From NCBI GenBank assembly GCA_005503335.1, contig SCMQ01000038.1, positions 1-45,998 on the forward strand: DNA of 45,998 bases. The letters run 5' to 3'. This DNA is from Comamonadaceae bacterium 2FH. GTDB taxonomy: Bacteria > Pseudomonadota > Gammaproteobacteria > Burkholderiales > Burkholderiaceae_C. The position numbers were made by a program, and so were the translations under genes. Below the pieces are notes generated by a model. The model saw only the letters and a list, made by a program, of their open reading frames with translations, was not told where the DNA came from and did not search any database. Below, piece by piece: positions 9,220-17,643 of this stretch; within the stretch, counting starts at the first letter, position 1; every line of letters starts with the position of its first letter.

Positions 9220-10034
9220 TGCTCACCGTCCAGGGCGCGCCCACCTACTGCTACAGCGGCGGCAAGGCTTTCGACCCGGCCAAGCCCACCGTCGTCTTGA
9301 TCCACGGCGTGCTGCACGACCACAGCGTCTGGGCGCTGCAAAGCCGCTACCTCGCCAACCACGGCTGGAACGTGCTGGCCGTGGACCTGCCCGGCCACGG
9401 CCGCAGCGGCGGCCAGGCACCGGCCAGCGTCGAGGAGGCCGCGGACTTCGTCGCCGCCCTGCTGGCCACGGCCGGCGTGCCGCGCGCCGCCCTGGTGGGC
9501 CACAGCTGGGGCTCGCTGATCGCGCTGGAGGCCGCGGCCCGGCTGCAGGAGTGCGTGAGCCACCTGGTGCTGGTCGGCACCGCCTTCCCGATGAAGGTGT
9601 CGCCGGCCCTGCTCGACGCCTCGCTGAACGAGCCGGACAAGGCCATCGCGATGATCAACCTGTTCTCGCGCAGCACGCTGGCGCCGCCGCCCTCGGCCCT
9701 GGGCCCCGGCACCTGGGTGCACGGCGCCAACACCGCGCTGAACCGGCGCGTGCTGGCCGGCAACACCGAAGTCAACCTGTTCCACCTGGGCTTCCAGGCC
9801 TGCGACCGCTACGCCAATGGCGAAACGGCCATCGCACAGATCAGCTGCCCGGTGCTGTTCGTGCTGGGCGCGCTCGACCAGATGACGCCGCCCAAGGCGG
9901 CCCAGGGCCTGATCGCCCGGGCCCGCGAGGCGGGCAAGGCCGTGCAGCTGAGCACCCTGCCCGTGGGTCACCACCAGATGACCGAGGCACCCGACGCCAC
10001 CCTGTTCGCCATCCGCGACTTCATCGCATCATGA
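9216..10034 (+). CDS. Alpha/beta-fold hydrolase
   Basis: A 272-residue alpha/beta hydrolase. The oxyanion-side motif LIHGVLHDH is at 28-36, the nucleophile elbow GHSWGS has S97, the acid is probably D221 (GALDQMTP), and the base is H252 or H253 (PVGHHQM). No signal peptide is seen, so it is cytoplasmic. It starts inside the sulfhydrylase stop (ATGA) and its own stop overlaps the P450 start, so all three proteins should be made from one message. Substrate is unknown; ester or lactone hydrolysis is the family norm. Confidence 0.85.
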   Translation: MMLTVQGAPTYCYSGGKAFDPAKPTVVLIHGVLHDHSVWALQSRYLANHGWNVLAVDLPGHGRSGGQAPASVEEAADFVAALLATAGVPRAALVGHSWGSLIALEAAARLQECVSHLVLVGTAFPMKVSPALLDASLNEPDKAIAMINLFSRSTLAPPPSALGPGTWVHGANTALNRRVLAGNTEVNLFHLGFQACDRYANGETAIAQISCPVLFVLGALDQMTPPKAAQGLIARAREAGKAVQLSTLPVGHHQMTEAPDATLFAIRDFIAS

Positions 10035-11359
10035 GCGCCGCCCCTGCCCTGGACCCCGCGCAGATCACGCCGCCCATGAGCGCGACGCGCGCACGCGAGA
10101 TCGCCGCGGGCTTCGACCTGCGGCAGCTGCCGGCCGATTTCCTGGCCAACCCCTGCCCGGTCTACCAGGTGCTGCGCGAGACCGAGCCGGTGCGGCGCAT
10201 GCCCGACGGCTCCTACTTCCTCACGCGCCATGCCGACCTGGTCGCGGTCTACCGCGACGCCCAGACCTTCAGCTCGGACAAGCAGGTCGAGTTCGCGCCC
10301 AAGTATGGGACCGGCTCGCCGCTCTACGAGCACCACACGAGCAGCCTGGTGTTCAACGACCCGCCGCTGCACACGCGCGTGCGCAAGCTCATCATGGGCG
10401 CGCTCACGCGCCGCGCCATCGCCGAGATGGAGCCCGGCCTGGTGGCCCTGGTGGACAGCCTGCTCGACGCGCTCGAGGCCAGCGGCGGCGGCGACCTGAT
10501 CGAGGATTTCGCCTCGGCCATCCCGGTCGAGATCATCGGCAACCTGCTGGACGTGCCGCACGCCGAGCGCGGCCCGCTGCGCGGCTGGTCGCTCGCCATC
10601 CTGGGCGCGCTAGAGCCCAGCCTCACACCCGGGCAGCAGGCGCTGGGCGAGCAGAGCGTGCGCGAGTTCCTGGACTACCTGCGCGCTCTGGTGGCCGAGC
10701 GGCGCCGACGCCCGGGCGATCCCGAGCGCGACGTGCTGACACGCCTGATCCAGGGCGAGAACGCCGCGTCGCCTGACGGCTCCGTGCAGGGCGAGCGCCT
10801 CAGCGAAACCGAGCTGCTGCAGAACTGCATCTTCCTGCTCAACGCCGGCCACGAGACCACGACCAACCTGATCGGCAACGCCCTGCTGGCGCTGCAGGAA
10901 TGGCCGGCGGCCAAGGCCCAGCTGCTGGCCGACCTGGCGCGCACGGCGGCAGATGGCCCTGGCCAGGAGGCGGTCCTGACGCTGGCCGTCGACGAGTTCC
11001 TGCGCTTCGAATCGTCGAACCAGCTCGGCAACCGGCGCGCCCTCCGGGCCGCCACGGTCGGCGGCGTGGCGCTGCCCGAGGGCGCTCTGGTGACCCTGTG
11101 CATAGGCGCGGCCAATCGGGACCCGGCCCAGTTCGAGCGGCCCGAGCAGCTGGACCTGCGGCGCGAGCACAACCGCCACCTGGCCTTCGGTTTCGGCATC
11201 CACCAATGCGCGGGCCTGAGCCTGGCCAGGCTGGAGGGGCGCATCGCCATCGGGCGCTTTCTGCAGCGCTTTCCCGATTACCGGCTGACCGCCGCGCCCA
11301 CGCGCGGCGGTCGCGCGCGCTTCAGGGGGTTCTTGCGGGCGCCGTTCGCGACCGCATGA
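10031..11359 (+). CDS. Cytochrome P450
   Basis: A 442-residue soluble bacterial P450 (class I type, needing external ferredoxin and reductase). The I-helix oxygen-activation motif AGHETT is at 272-277, the K-helix ExxR is EFLR (322-325), and the haem loop FGFGIHQCAG (386-395) holds cysteine ligand C393. The start at 10031 overlaps the hydrolase stop (ATGA). No ferredoxin or reductase is nearby. The N-terminal pattern (FNDPPLHTRVRKL) resembles CYP families acting on fatty acids, terpenes or aromatic compounds; the substrate cannot be assigned. Confidence 0.92.
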   Translation: MSAAPALDPAQITPPMSATRAREIAAGFDLRQLPADFLANPCPVYQVLRETEPVRRMPDGSYFLTRHADLVAVYRDAQTFSSDKQVEFAPKYGTGSPLYEHHTSSLVFNDPPLHTRVRKLIMGALTRRAIAEMEPGLVALVDSLLDALEASGGGDLIEDFASAIPVEIIGNLLDVPHAERGPLRGWSLAILGALEPSLTPGQQALGEQSVREFLDYLRALVAERRRRPGDPERDVLTRLIQGENAASPDGSVQGERLSETELLQNCIFLLNAGHETTTNLIGNALLALQEWPAAKAQLLADLARTAADGPGQEAVLTLAVDEFLRFESSNQLGNRRALRAATVGGVALPEGALVTLCIGAANRDPAQFERPEQLDLRREHNRHLAFGFGIHQCAGLSLARLEGRIAIGRFLQRFPDYRLTAAPTRGGRARFRGFLRAPFATA

Positions 11360-11371
11360 GGCCTCTGCCTG

Positions 11372-12973
11372 CTAAGCCCGGCCGTGCCGCCGCGCGAGGG
11401 CATGCTCCAGCGCTTCGAACAGGGCCTCGCTCAGCAGAGCCAGCAGCGCGGCTGGAAGGGCGCCGGCCAGCATCAGCTCGCCGTCGTTCAGGGCCAGGCC
11501 CGTGACGATGCGCTCGCCAAAGCCCCCTGCGCCGATGAAGGCCGCGATGGTGGCTGTGCCTATGGCGATCGAAGTCGCCGTGCGCACGCCGGCCAGGAGG
11601 GTGGGCAGGGCCAGCGGCAGCTCGACGCTTCGCAGGCACTGGGCCGCGCTCATGCCCAGGGCCTGGGCCGCCAGGCGCAGGCCCTGCGGCACCTCGCCCA
11701 GGCCGGTGGCGGTGTTGCGCATGATGGGCAGCAGCGCATACAGCGCCAGCGCCAGCAGCGCCGGCAAGGTGCCGATGCGGCCGAGCAGCCAGATCAGCGC
11801 CGCCAGCAGCGCCAGCGAGGGCACGGTCTGCAGCAGGCCCGACGCCCCGAGCACGGCGGCGCGCAGGCGCGGATGCGGGAACACCAGCACCGCGAGAGGA
11901 ATGCCCAGCAGTGCGGCGAAGCCGACCGACAGGCCCACCAGGGCCAGGTGCTGGGCCGCGAGGCGCGCGAAATCCGGTCCCGACAGCTTGGCCCAGAAGC
12001 CGCGGCCGGCGGCATCGGGTGCGCCCGGCTTGCCGGCCCCTGTGGAAGCCCCGGCCGCCTTGCCCGCCAGGTAATCGCGCGCGATCACGTCGAAGGCCAC
12101 GCCCTGCAGTTCGGCGCGTGCGTTCATGCCTATCATCGCCGCCTCGTCGATGCGGCCTTCCAGCGCCTGCAGCGCGGCCCAGGCCTGCGGGAAGCGCTGC
12201 GGCAAGTCCAGGCGGTAGAGCACGACGGCGTCGTAGCGCGGAAAGTATTGCCGGTCGTCGGCCAGCACGCGCAGGGCAAGGTGCCCGATCTTGGCGTCGG
12301 TCGTGTAGATGTCCATCACGTCGATCTGCCGGCCCGCCAGCGCGTCATAGGCGAGGCCGTGGTCCAGGCCCATCGGCTTGTGCGGCAGGCCGTAGCGTGC
12401 GGACAGCCCGGCCCAGCCGTCGGCGCGACCCAGGAACTCGTTGGACAGGCCCAGCCTGAGCGCGGGATGGCGCGCGAGATCGCTGATAGCCCGGATGCCC
12501 AGGCGATCGGCCTCGGCAGCCCGCATGGCCAGCGCATAGCCGTCGTTGAAGCCCAGTGGAATGGCCACGCCCAGGCCCAGCGGCGCGAGCGCCCGGCGCA
12601 TCTGCTCCAGGCTCATGGCGCCAGGGCTCTTGAGGATTTCGAGGCCGATGGTGCCCGTGTATTCCGGGTAGAGGTCTATGCTGCCGGAGCGCAGCGCCTG
12701 GTAAACGATCGCGGTGTTGCCCAGCCCCTGCAGCACGGCCGCAGGCCTGGCCATGTGCCCGGCCGCCTGCTGCGCCAGCAACTCGGCCAGGATGTAGGAC
12801 TCGGTGAAGCGCTTGGAACCTATGCGCAGGCGCTCGCTGGAGGCGTCGACGGCCAGGGCGGCCGTGGCCGCCAGCGCCAGGCCGACGAGGACCAGGGCGC
12901 GCAGCCGCCTCAGCCATGAAAAAGGGCCGGCGCCCGCCAGCCGGAGAATCATGCTGTGGTGGTCATAGCGCAT
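11372..12973 (-). CDS. Fused substrate-binding/permease ABC transporter protein, OpuC/ProX-ProW type (osmoprotectant family)
   Basis: A 533-residue fusion. After a signal-anchor (about residues 8-42) comes an OpuAC/ProX-type binding domain (IGSKRFTESYILAELLAQ, SIDLYPEYTGTIG, MDIYTTDAKIGHL; about 45-305). A linker of about 25 Gly/Ala/Pro-rich residues leads to a five-helix permease domain (about 335-530) with the EAA-type loop near residue 450. Relatives import glycine betaine, choline or carnitine. The first ATG overlaps the stop of the upstream YihY-like gene; ATG at 12952 is an alternative start. No ATP-binding subunit gene lies adjacent, and the gene converges on the P450 gene with only 12 bp between. 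Confidence 0.88.
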   Translation of the reverse strand: MRYDHHSMILRLAGAGPFSWLRRLRALVLVGLALAATAALAVDASSERLRIGSKRFTESYILAELLAQQAAGHMARPAAVLQGLGNTAIVYQALRSGSIDLYPEYTGTIGLEILKSPGAMSLEQMRRALAPLGLGVAIPLGFNDGYALAMRAAEADRLGIRAISDLARHPALRLGLSNEFLGRADGWAGLSARYGLPHKPMGLDHGLAYDALAGRQIDVMDIYTTDAKIGHLALRVLADDRQYFPRYDAVVLYRLDLPQRFPQAWAALQALEGRIDEAAMIGMNARAELQGVAFDVIARDYLAGKAAGASTGAGKPGAPDAAGRGFWAKLSGPDFARLAAQHLALVGLSVGFAALLGIPLAVLVFPHPRLRAAVLGASGLLQTVPSLALLAALIWLLGRIGTLPALLALALYALLPIMRNTATGLGEVPQGLRLAAQALGMSAAQCLRSVELPLALPTLLAGVRTATSIAIGTATIAAFIGAGGFGERIVTGLALNDGELMLAGALPAALLALLSEALFEALEHALARRHGRA

Positions 12974-14177
12974 CGCGCAGCTTCAGGCTGTTCCAGCCGG
13001 CGTGGTTCCACAGCGCGGCGACCGAGTCCGAGGGTTCGAGCAGCAGCCGCTGCAGCAGCGGCGCCAGCGGCGTGGCGTCGGGGTCGGCCAGCAGCACATA
13101 GCGCGCCTCGCCCTCGGCGTCCTCCTCGTTGAGCCGGGCGATCCAGTCCAGCGCCGTCAGCGTCTCCAGCACCGGCACCAGCTGCAGCGCATCGACGCGC
13201 AGCAGCTGCGTCAACGCCTGCAGGGTCAGGCCGCGGCGGTCGCCATGGCGCACCCGGTGCAGTGCCTGCAGCAGCTCCAAGGCCAGCTGGAAGTTCCAGC
13301 CCTGGCCGCTGCTGCGCCGCGCCACGCCGGCGAACAGGCTGGGCAGGTAGGCAGCGATCACGGCGCCCAGCAGCACGATGACCCAGGACAGGTAGATCCA
13401 GACCAGCAGGATGGGCACCACGGCAAAGGCGCCGTAGACCGCCGAGTAGGTCGGCATGTTGCCCAGGTAAAGGGCCAGCAGCTTCTTGGCGATCTCGATG
13501 CCGGCCGCCACGAACATGCCTCCGGTCCAGGCATGGCCCCATTTGACCGGGGTGTTGGGCACGTAGCGGTACAGGCCCGCCATGCCGCCGGCCAGCAGGA
13601 AGAATTCGACCGTGTCGAAGAACAGCCGCACCCCGCCCGGCAGGTCGCCGACCAAGCCGCGCGAGGCCGTGACCGCGTACGAGGTCAGCGCCAGGCTCGC
13701 GCCCAGCAGCAGCGGCCCCAGGGTGAGCGCGGCCCAGTACAGCAGCACGCGCTGGCCCAGCGGCCGCGGCTGGCGCACGCGCCAGATCGCGTTGAGCGTC
13801 TTGTCTATGGTCAGGATCAGGGCCAGCGCCGTGGTCACCAGCACCGCCAGGCCCGCCACGCCCAGGCGGCTGGCCTTGCTCGCGAACTGGGTCAGGTAGC
13901 CCAGCACCTGGCGCGAGATGCTGTCCGGCACCAGGCTGTCGACCAGCCATTTCTGCAGCAGCAGCTGCAGCTTGCCGAAGATGGGAAATGCCGTGAACAG
14001 CGCCAGCGCCACCGTGATGAAGGGCACCAGGGCCATGGTGGTGGTGAAGGTCAGGCTGCTGGCCGTCAGGCCCAGGCGGTCCTCGCGAAAGCGCTCGAAC
14101 AGCGTGAGGGCCGTGTTTTTCCAGGGGAAGTGGGAAAGTTCCTGCAGCAGGGACTGCAGGCGCTGGGGGAAACTCAT
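12963..14177 (-). CDS. YihY/BrkB-family inner-membrane protein
   Basis: A 404-residue membrane protein. About six hydrophobic helices occupy residues 30-290, with the family pattern SLTFTTTMALVPFITVALALF and YLPSLF. The C-terminal 110 residues form a cytoplasmic winged-helix-like region (LTQLLRVDALQLVPVLETL). The family was once labelled ribonuclease BN or BrkB serum-resistance factor; its molecular function is not settled. The start at 14177 is the first in-frame ATG giving a family-like N-terminus (MSFPQRLQSLLQEL). It is divergent from the DUF2069 gene and overlaps the fused ABC gene downstream. Confidence 0.9.
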   Translation of the reverse strand: MSFPQRLQSLLQELSHFPWKNTALTLFERFREDRLGLTASSLTFTTTMALVPFITVALALFTAFPIFGKLQLLLQKWLVDSLVPDSISRQVLGYLTQFASKASRLGVAGLAVLVTTALALILTIDKTLNAIWRVRQPRPLGQRVLLYWAALTLGPLLLGASLALTSYAVTASRGLVGDLPGGVRLFFDTVEFFLLAGGMAGLYRYVPNTPVKWGHAWTGGMFVAAGIEIAKKLLALYLGNMPTYSAVYGAFAVVPILLVWIYLSWVIVLLGAVIAAYLPSLFAGVARRSSGQGWNFQLALELLQALHRVRHGDRRGLTLQALTQLLRVDALQLVPVLETLTALDWIARLNEEDAEGEARYVLLADPDATPLAPLLQRLLLEPSDSVAALWNHAGWNSLKLRDAL

Positions 14178-14198
14178 GGCCGCTATGATGCCACCTCG

Positions 14199-14585
14199 AT
14201 GACCAATGAAGACAAGACCGTGCGCCTGACGCGCGCCCTGGCCGTGGGCAGCCTGCTCGGACTGATCGCCCTCGGCCTGTCCTGGGAGCTGTGGCTGGCC
14301 CCGCTGCGTCCGGGCGGCTCCTGGCTGGCGCTCAAGGTGCTGCCCCTGTGCCTGCCGCTGGCGGGCCTGCTGAAGAACCGCATGTACACCTACCGCTGGG
14401 TCAGCCTGGTGGTCTGGCTCTACTTCATCGAGGGGGTGGTGCGCGCCAGCGGCGACCGCCCGCCCGGCAACTGGCTGGCCGCGCTGGAGATCCTGCTGTG
14501 CCTGCTGCTGTTCCTCGCCTGCACCCTGCATGTGCGCCTGCGGCTGCGCAACGCCAAGAACAAGCCCTCCCCCGCCGCACCATGA
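14199..14585 (+). CDS. DUF2069 small membrane protein
   Basis: A 128-residue protein with three to four hydrophobic helices and the DUF2069 pattern WLALKVLPLCLPLAGLLKNR MYTYRWVSL...YFIEGV (split by eye into two blocks, residues 41-80). Family function is unknown. The ATG lies 21 bp from the divergent YihY-like start. Its stop overlaps the next start by four bases (ATGA), so it is coupled to the FAD dehydrogenase. DUF2069 genes beside flavoenzyme genes are probably packing rather than pathway. Confidence 0.85.
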   Translation: MTNEDKTVRLTRALAVGSLLGLIALGLSWELWLAPLRPGGSWLALKVLPLCLPLAGLLKNRMYTYRWVSLVVWLYFIEGVVRASGDRPPGNWLAALEILLCLLLFLACTLHVRLRLRNAKNKPSPAAP

Positions 14586-15994
14586 ACACCCTGCTCGAAA
14601 CCCTGCGCCGGATCTGCGGCGCCGCCCATGTGCTCACCGAGGGCGACCTCAGCGCCTGGGAGCAGGACTGGCGCAAGCGCGCGCGCGGCAAGGCGCTGGC
14701 CGTGGTGCGCCCCGGCAGCACCGGGGAGGTGGCCGCCGTCGTCGAGGCCTGCGCCGCGGCCGGCGTCAGCCTGGTGCCGCAGGGCGGCAACACCGGCCTG
14801 GCCGTGGGCTCGGTGCCCGATGCCTCCGGCACCCAGGTGGTGCTCAGCCTCACGCGCATGCAGGCCGTGCGCGCCATCGACGCCGCCAACCTCACCGTCA
14901 CGGTGGAGGCCGGCTGCGTGCTGCAGAACCTGCAGGAAGCGGCGCAGCAGGCCGGCTTCCTGTTCCCGCTGAGCCTGGCGGCCGAAGGCAGCTGCACCCT
15001 GGGCGGCAACCTCGCCACCAACGCCGGCGGCACCCAGGTGCTGCGCTACGGCAACGCGCGCGAGCTCTGCCTGGGCCTGGAGGTCGTCACCGCCCAGGGT
15101 GAGGTCTGGAACGGCCTGTCCGGCCTGCGCAAGGACAACACGGGCTACGACCTGCGCGACCTGTTCATCGGCAGCGAAGGCACGCTGGGCGTCATCACGG
15201 CCGCGACCATGAAGCTCTATCCCCTGCCCGCGGCCCAGCTCACGGCCTGGGCCGCCGTGCCTTCGCTCGACGCGGCCGTCGCCCTGCTGGGCCTGGCGCA
15301 CCGCGAACTGGGCGCGGGCCTGACCGGCTTCGAGCTCATGGGCCAGTTCGCCCTGAGCCTGGTCGACAAGCATTACCCGCAACTGCGCGTGCCGCTGTGG
15401 CGCGACGCGCCCTACTGCGTGCTGCTGGAGAACTCCGACCACGAATCCGAAGCCCATGCGCGCGCGCAATTCGAGCGCCTGCTGGAAACCGCGCTAGCGC
15501 AGGGCTGCGTGAGCGATGCCGTGGTCGCGGAGAACCTGGCCCAGGCGCACCAGCTCTGGCATGTCCGCGAAAGCATTCCGCTGGCCCAGGCCGAGGAAGG
15601 CCTGAACGTCAAGCACGACATCTCGATCCCGGTCTCGCGCATCCCCGAGTTCGTGGCCGAAACCGACGCGCAGCTGGCGCGCGAGATCCCCGGCGTGCGC
15701 CTGGTCAACTTCGGCCACCTGGGCGACGGCAACCTGCACTACAACGTGCAGGCCCCCGAGGGCGGCGACCCCGGGGCCTTCCTGCGCGAGCAGGAGGACC
15801 GCATCAACACCCTGGTCTACGACGCGGTTGCGCGCTTCGACGGCTCGATCTCGGCCGAGCACGGCGTGGGCAGCCTCAAGACGGCCAAGCTGCCGCATTA
15901 CAAGTCGCCCGTGGCCCTGGCCATGATGGGCGCGATCAAGCGCGCGCTGGACCCGCAGAACATCATGAATCCGGGGCGCGTGGTGCCGGCGTAG
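14582..15994 (+). CDS. FAD-linked 2-hydroxyacid dehydrogenase (GlcD / D-2-hydroxyglutarate dehydrogenase family)
   Basis: A 470-residue flavoprotein of the VAO/PCMH fold. The FAD domain (about 35-220) has VPQGGNTGLAVGSVPD and GGNLATNAGGTQVLRYGN. The C-terminal FAD-oxidase domain (about 225-465) has NFGHLGDGNLHYNV, whose histidines bind metal and substrate carboxylate in D-2-hydroxyglutarate and D-lactate dehydrogenases, and SAEHGVGSLK. Electrons usually go to ETF or the respiratory chain. The exact hydroxyacid cannot be chosen from sequence. The start codon overlaps the DUF2069 stop. Confidence 0.9.
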   Translation: MNTLLETLRRICGAAHVLTEGDLSAWEQDWRKRARGKALAVVRPGSTGEVAAVVEACAAAGVSLVPQGGNTGLAVGSVPDASGTQVVLSLTRMQAVRAIDAANLTVTVEAGCVLQNLQEAAQQAGFLFPLSLAAEGSCTLGGNLATNAGGTQVLRYGNARELCLGLEVVTAQGEVWNGLSGLRKDNTGYDLRDLFIGSEGTLGVITAATMKLYPLPAAQLTAWAAVPSLDAAVALLGLAHRELGAGLTGFELMGQFALSLVDKHYPQLRVPLWRDAPYCVLLENSDHESEAHARAQFERLLETALAQGCVSDAVVAENLAQAHQLWHVRESIPLAQAEEGLNVKHDISIPVSRIPEFVAETDAQLAREIPGVRLVNFGHLGDGNLHYNVQAPEGGDPGAFLREQEDRINTLVYDAVARFDGSISAEHGVGSLKTAKLPHYKSPVALAMMGAIKRALDPQNIMNPGRVVPA

Positions 15995-16031
15995 GCGGCG
16001 CGCCCAGCGCGGACCTTTCCCCCAGCGCGCC

Positions 16032-16496
16032 CTATTTGCGGACGACGATATCGGCCTTGGTCTTGCCGACGATGTCGAACAACTCCTTCTGCTCGTCCGC
16101 CGGGACCTTGAACTTGTCCAGGGATTTCTTGAATTCCTTGGCCATGACGTCCCATTCCTTCTCACTGATGTTCAAGTGAGCGTGGGAGTCCTTCATGGAC
16201 TTTCCTGTGTATTTGCACGGTCCGCCCGTGGTCTCGCAAACCAGCTGCGCGACCTGGAACTTGAGGTAGGGCGCCGGTGAGCTCTTGCGACCGGCGTCGA
16301 TGGCGGGATTCTTGTTGAGCGTCTTGTTGGCCACGAGACGGTTGATGAAGTCGTCGACAACCATCGTGATGCCTTTGAGTCCCCCCAGGCGCTCGTAAAG
16401 GGATTTCTGGGCGGCCGGCTGGGCCGATCCCGGTGGCACGAAGCACAAACCCAAAGTGAACGCCGCGGCCAGCACGGCCGACTGCACTAGTTTCAT
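16032..16496 (-). CDS. Exported group 1 truncated haemoglobin
   Basis: A 154-residue protein with a signal peptide (residues 1-25, ending GSAQPAAQ) followed by a truncated globin: SLYERLGGLKGITMVVDDF at the start of the fold, then LVCETTGGPCKYTGKSM, and SHAHLNIS with proximal histidine H105 or H107. Group 1 truncated globins bind O2 or NO; export to the periplasm would place it in NO or O2 handling at the membrane (inference). ggaggagcggag gives a good ribosome site before the ATG at 16496. It stands alone, facing the dehydrogenase gene. Confidence 0.85.
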   Translation of the reverse strand: MKLVQSAVLAAAFTLGLCFVPPGSAQPAAQKSLYERLGGLKGITMVVDDFINRLVANKTLNKNPAIDAGRKSSPAPYLKFQVAQLVCETTGGPCKYTGKSMKDSHAHLNISEKEWDVMAKEFKKSLDKFKVPADEQKELFDIVGKTKADIVVRK

Positions 16497-16586
16497 CTCC
16501 GCTCCTCCAACGATTCGGGGCCATGAGCCTGATGCGCCGCCATGGGCCCCGGCCATGGCCAGCTCGGTACGAACATCCCAGGCCGC

Positions 16587-16898
16587 TCAGACCACCCGAA
16601 AGACCTCCCAGCGATTGCTGCCGGAAACGACCAGCGGCTCGAGTTCACGGCCCCATTGCTTGTGCGACTCTATGGTCGCCAGCTTGCTCCAGGCGGCGTC
16701 GAGTTCGGTGAGGTCGGCCACCGTCACCTCGAGCACCACGGCCGACTCCGGCGCGCCGATCGCGCCGACCAGCAGGCGCAGCTTGTCCTCGGTCCAGCCG
16801 ATCTGCACGCCGACCTCGCGGCACCATTTGCGTGTGGCGTCGATCACCCCCTGTTTGTGGCCGAAACGGGCTTCGATCTGAAAGCGGGCAATCATCAT
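16587..16898 (-). CDS. Small uncharacterised protein, possible dimeric alpha/beta-barrel type
   Basis: A 103-residue cytoplasmic protein beginning MMIARFQIEARFGHKQGVID. I do not recognise a named family with confidence. The pattern of a beta strand, a helix with Lys/Arg (DATRKWCREVG), a central strand (SAVVLEVTV) and a final segment with trailing FRVV suggests a ferredoxin-like dimeric alpha/beta barrel. The start at 16898 has ggaggagactctc before it; an upstream ATG at 16922 has none. It lies between the truncated globin and cupin genes, all on the minus strand. Confidence 0.65.
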   Translation of the reverse strand: MMIARFQIEARFGHKQGVIDATRKWCREVGVQIGWTEDKLRLLVGAIGAPESAVVLEVTVADLTELDAAWSKLATIESHKQWGRELEPLVVSGSNRWEVFRVV

Positions 16899-17025
16899 GA
16901 GAGTCTCCTCCATAAAGGCCAACTGGCCCCCTGCCCCGGAGGAACAGGACGGACCACGCAGCGCGGCAGCTGCTCAACCACAGAGCGGCCGGTGGCGCGC
17001 GTCAAACGCCTGCGTTCCGAGACCC

Positions 17026-17508
17026 TCACTTCTTGCGCGGGTCATCTTCCGGATTCACGTAGGTGATGCCCCATGGCCCCACGCCATGAACCTGGACGAC
17101 GGTCTCCTTGCGGGTCCAGGCAAAGTGGTTGGTCTTGGGCTGCATGACAGCGAAGCTGCCTGCCACCAGCGCCCGCGTCTGGCTCTTGTCCAGTTTGTCG
17201 CCCATGCCCATGTTGAACGCGCCCGAAATCACCGTGACATGCTCGACCGCAGGATGCCAGTGCGCCGGCAGCATGTAGTTGGCGGGAAACTTGATGCGGA
17301 ACGTGAACGGAACCGCCTCGCTCACAGGACCTTCGATGACGGCTATCTTGGCCCCGGGCGGCAGCGAGGGCACGTCGGCCCACTTGAGCTCGCCCGGCAC
17401 AAGCATCATGTGGGTGTGGGCGGCCGACTGGGAGGCCACGCTGGCCGGCAGCAAGGCGCCGAGCAGAAGCAGCAGCCCAACGGCCACGGGTTTGAGGATC
17501 TTCTTCAT
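17026..17508 (-). CDS. Exported cupin-domain protein
   Basis: A 160-residue protein with signal peptide MKKILKPVAVGLLLLLGALL (cleavage after SVAS or ASQSA) and a single cupin. Metal-binding motif 1 is LPAHWHPAVEHVTVISG and motif 2 is MQPKTNHFAWTRKETVVQVHG, giving the usual His/Glu/His set for a metal site in a periplasmic protein. aggaggt precedes the ATG. Similar small exported cupins are of unknown function. The 135 bp upstream of it up to the peptidase stop show no gene. Confidence 0.85.
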   Translation of the reverse strand: MKKILKPVAVGLLLLLGALLPASVASQSAAHTHMMLVPGELKWADVPSLPPGAKIAVIEGPVSEAVPFTFRIKFPANYMLPAHWHPAVEHVTVISGAFNMGMGDKLDKSQTRALVAGSFAVMQPKTNHFAWTRKETVVQVHGVGPWGITYVNPEDDPRKK

Positions 17509-17643
17509 CGTGTACCTCCTGCGAGCAAGCGCGGCCCGGAAAGGCCTCAAGCCAGCCGTTCCTGCGCTGGGCCCGCTCAGCAGTATGGTGCGCGCCGGCC
17601 GATTGATCAAGCTCAGGACCGGCCGCCTGCGACCGAGGCCAGC

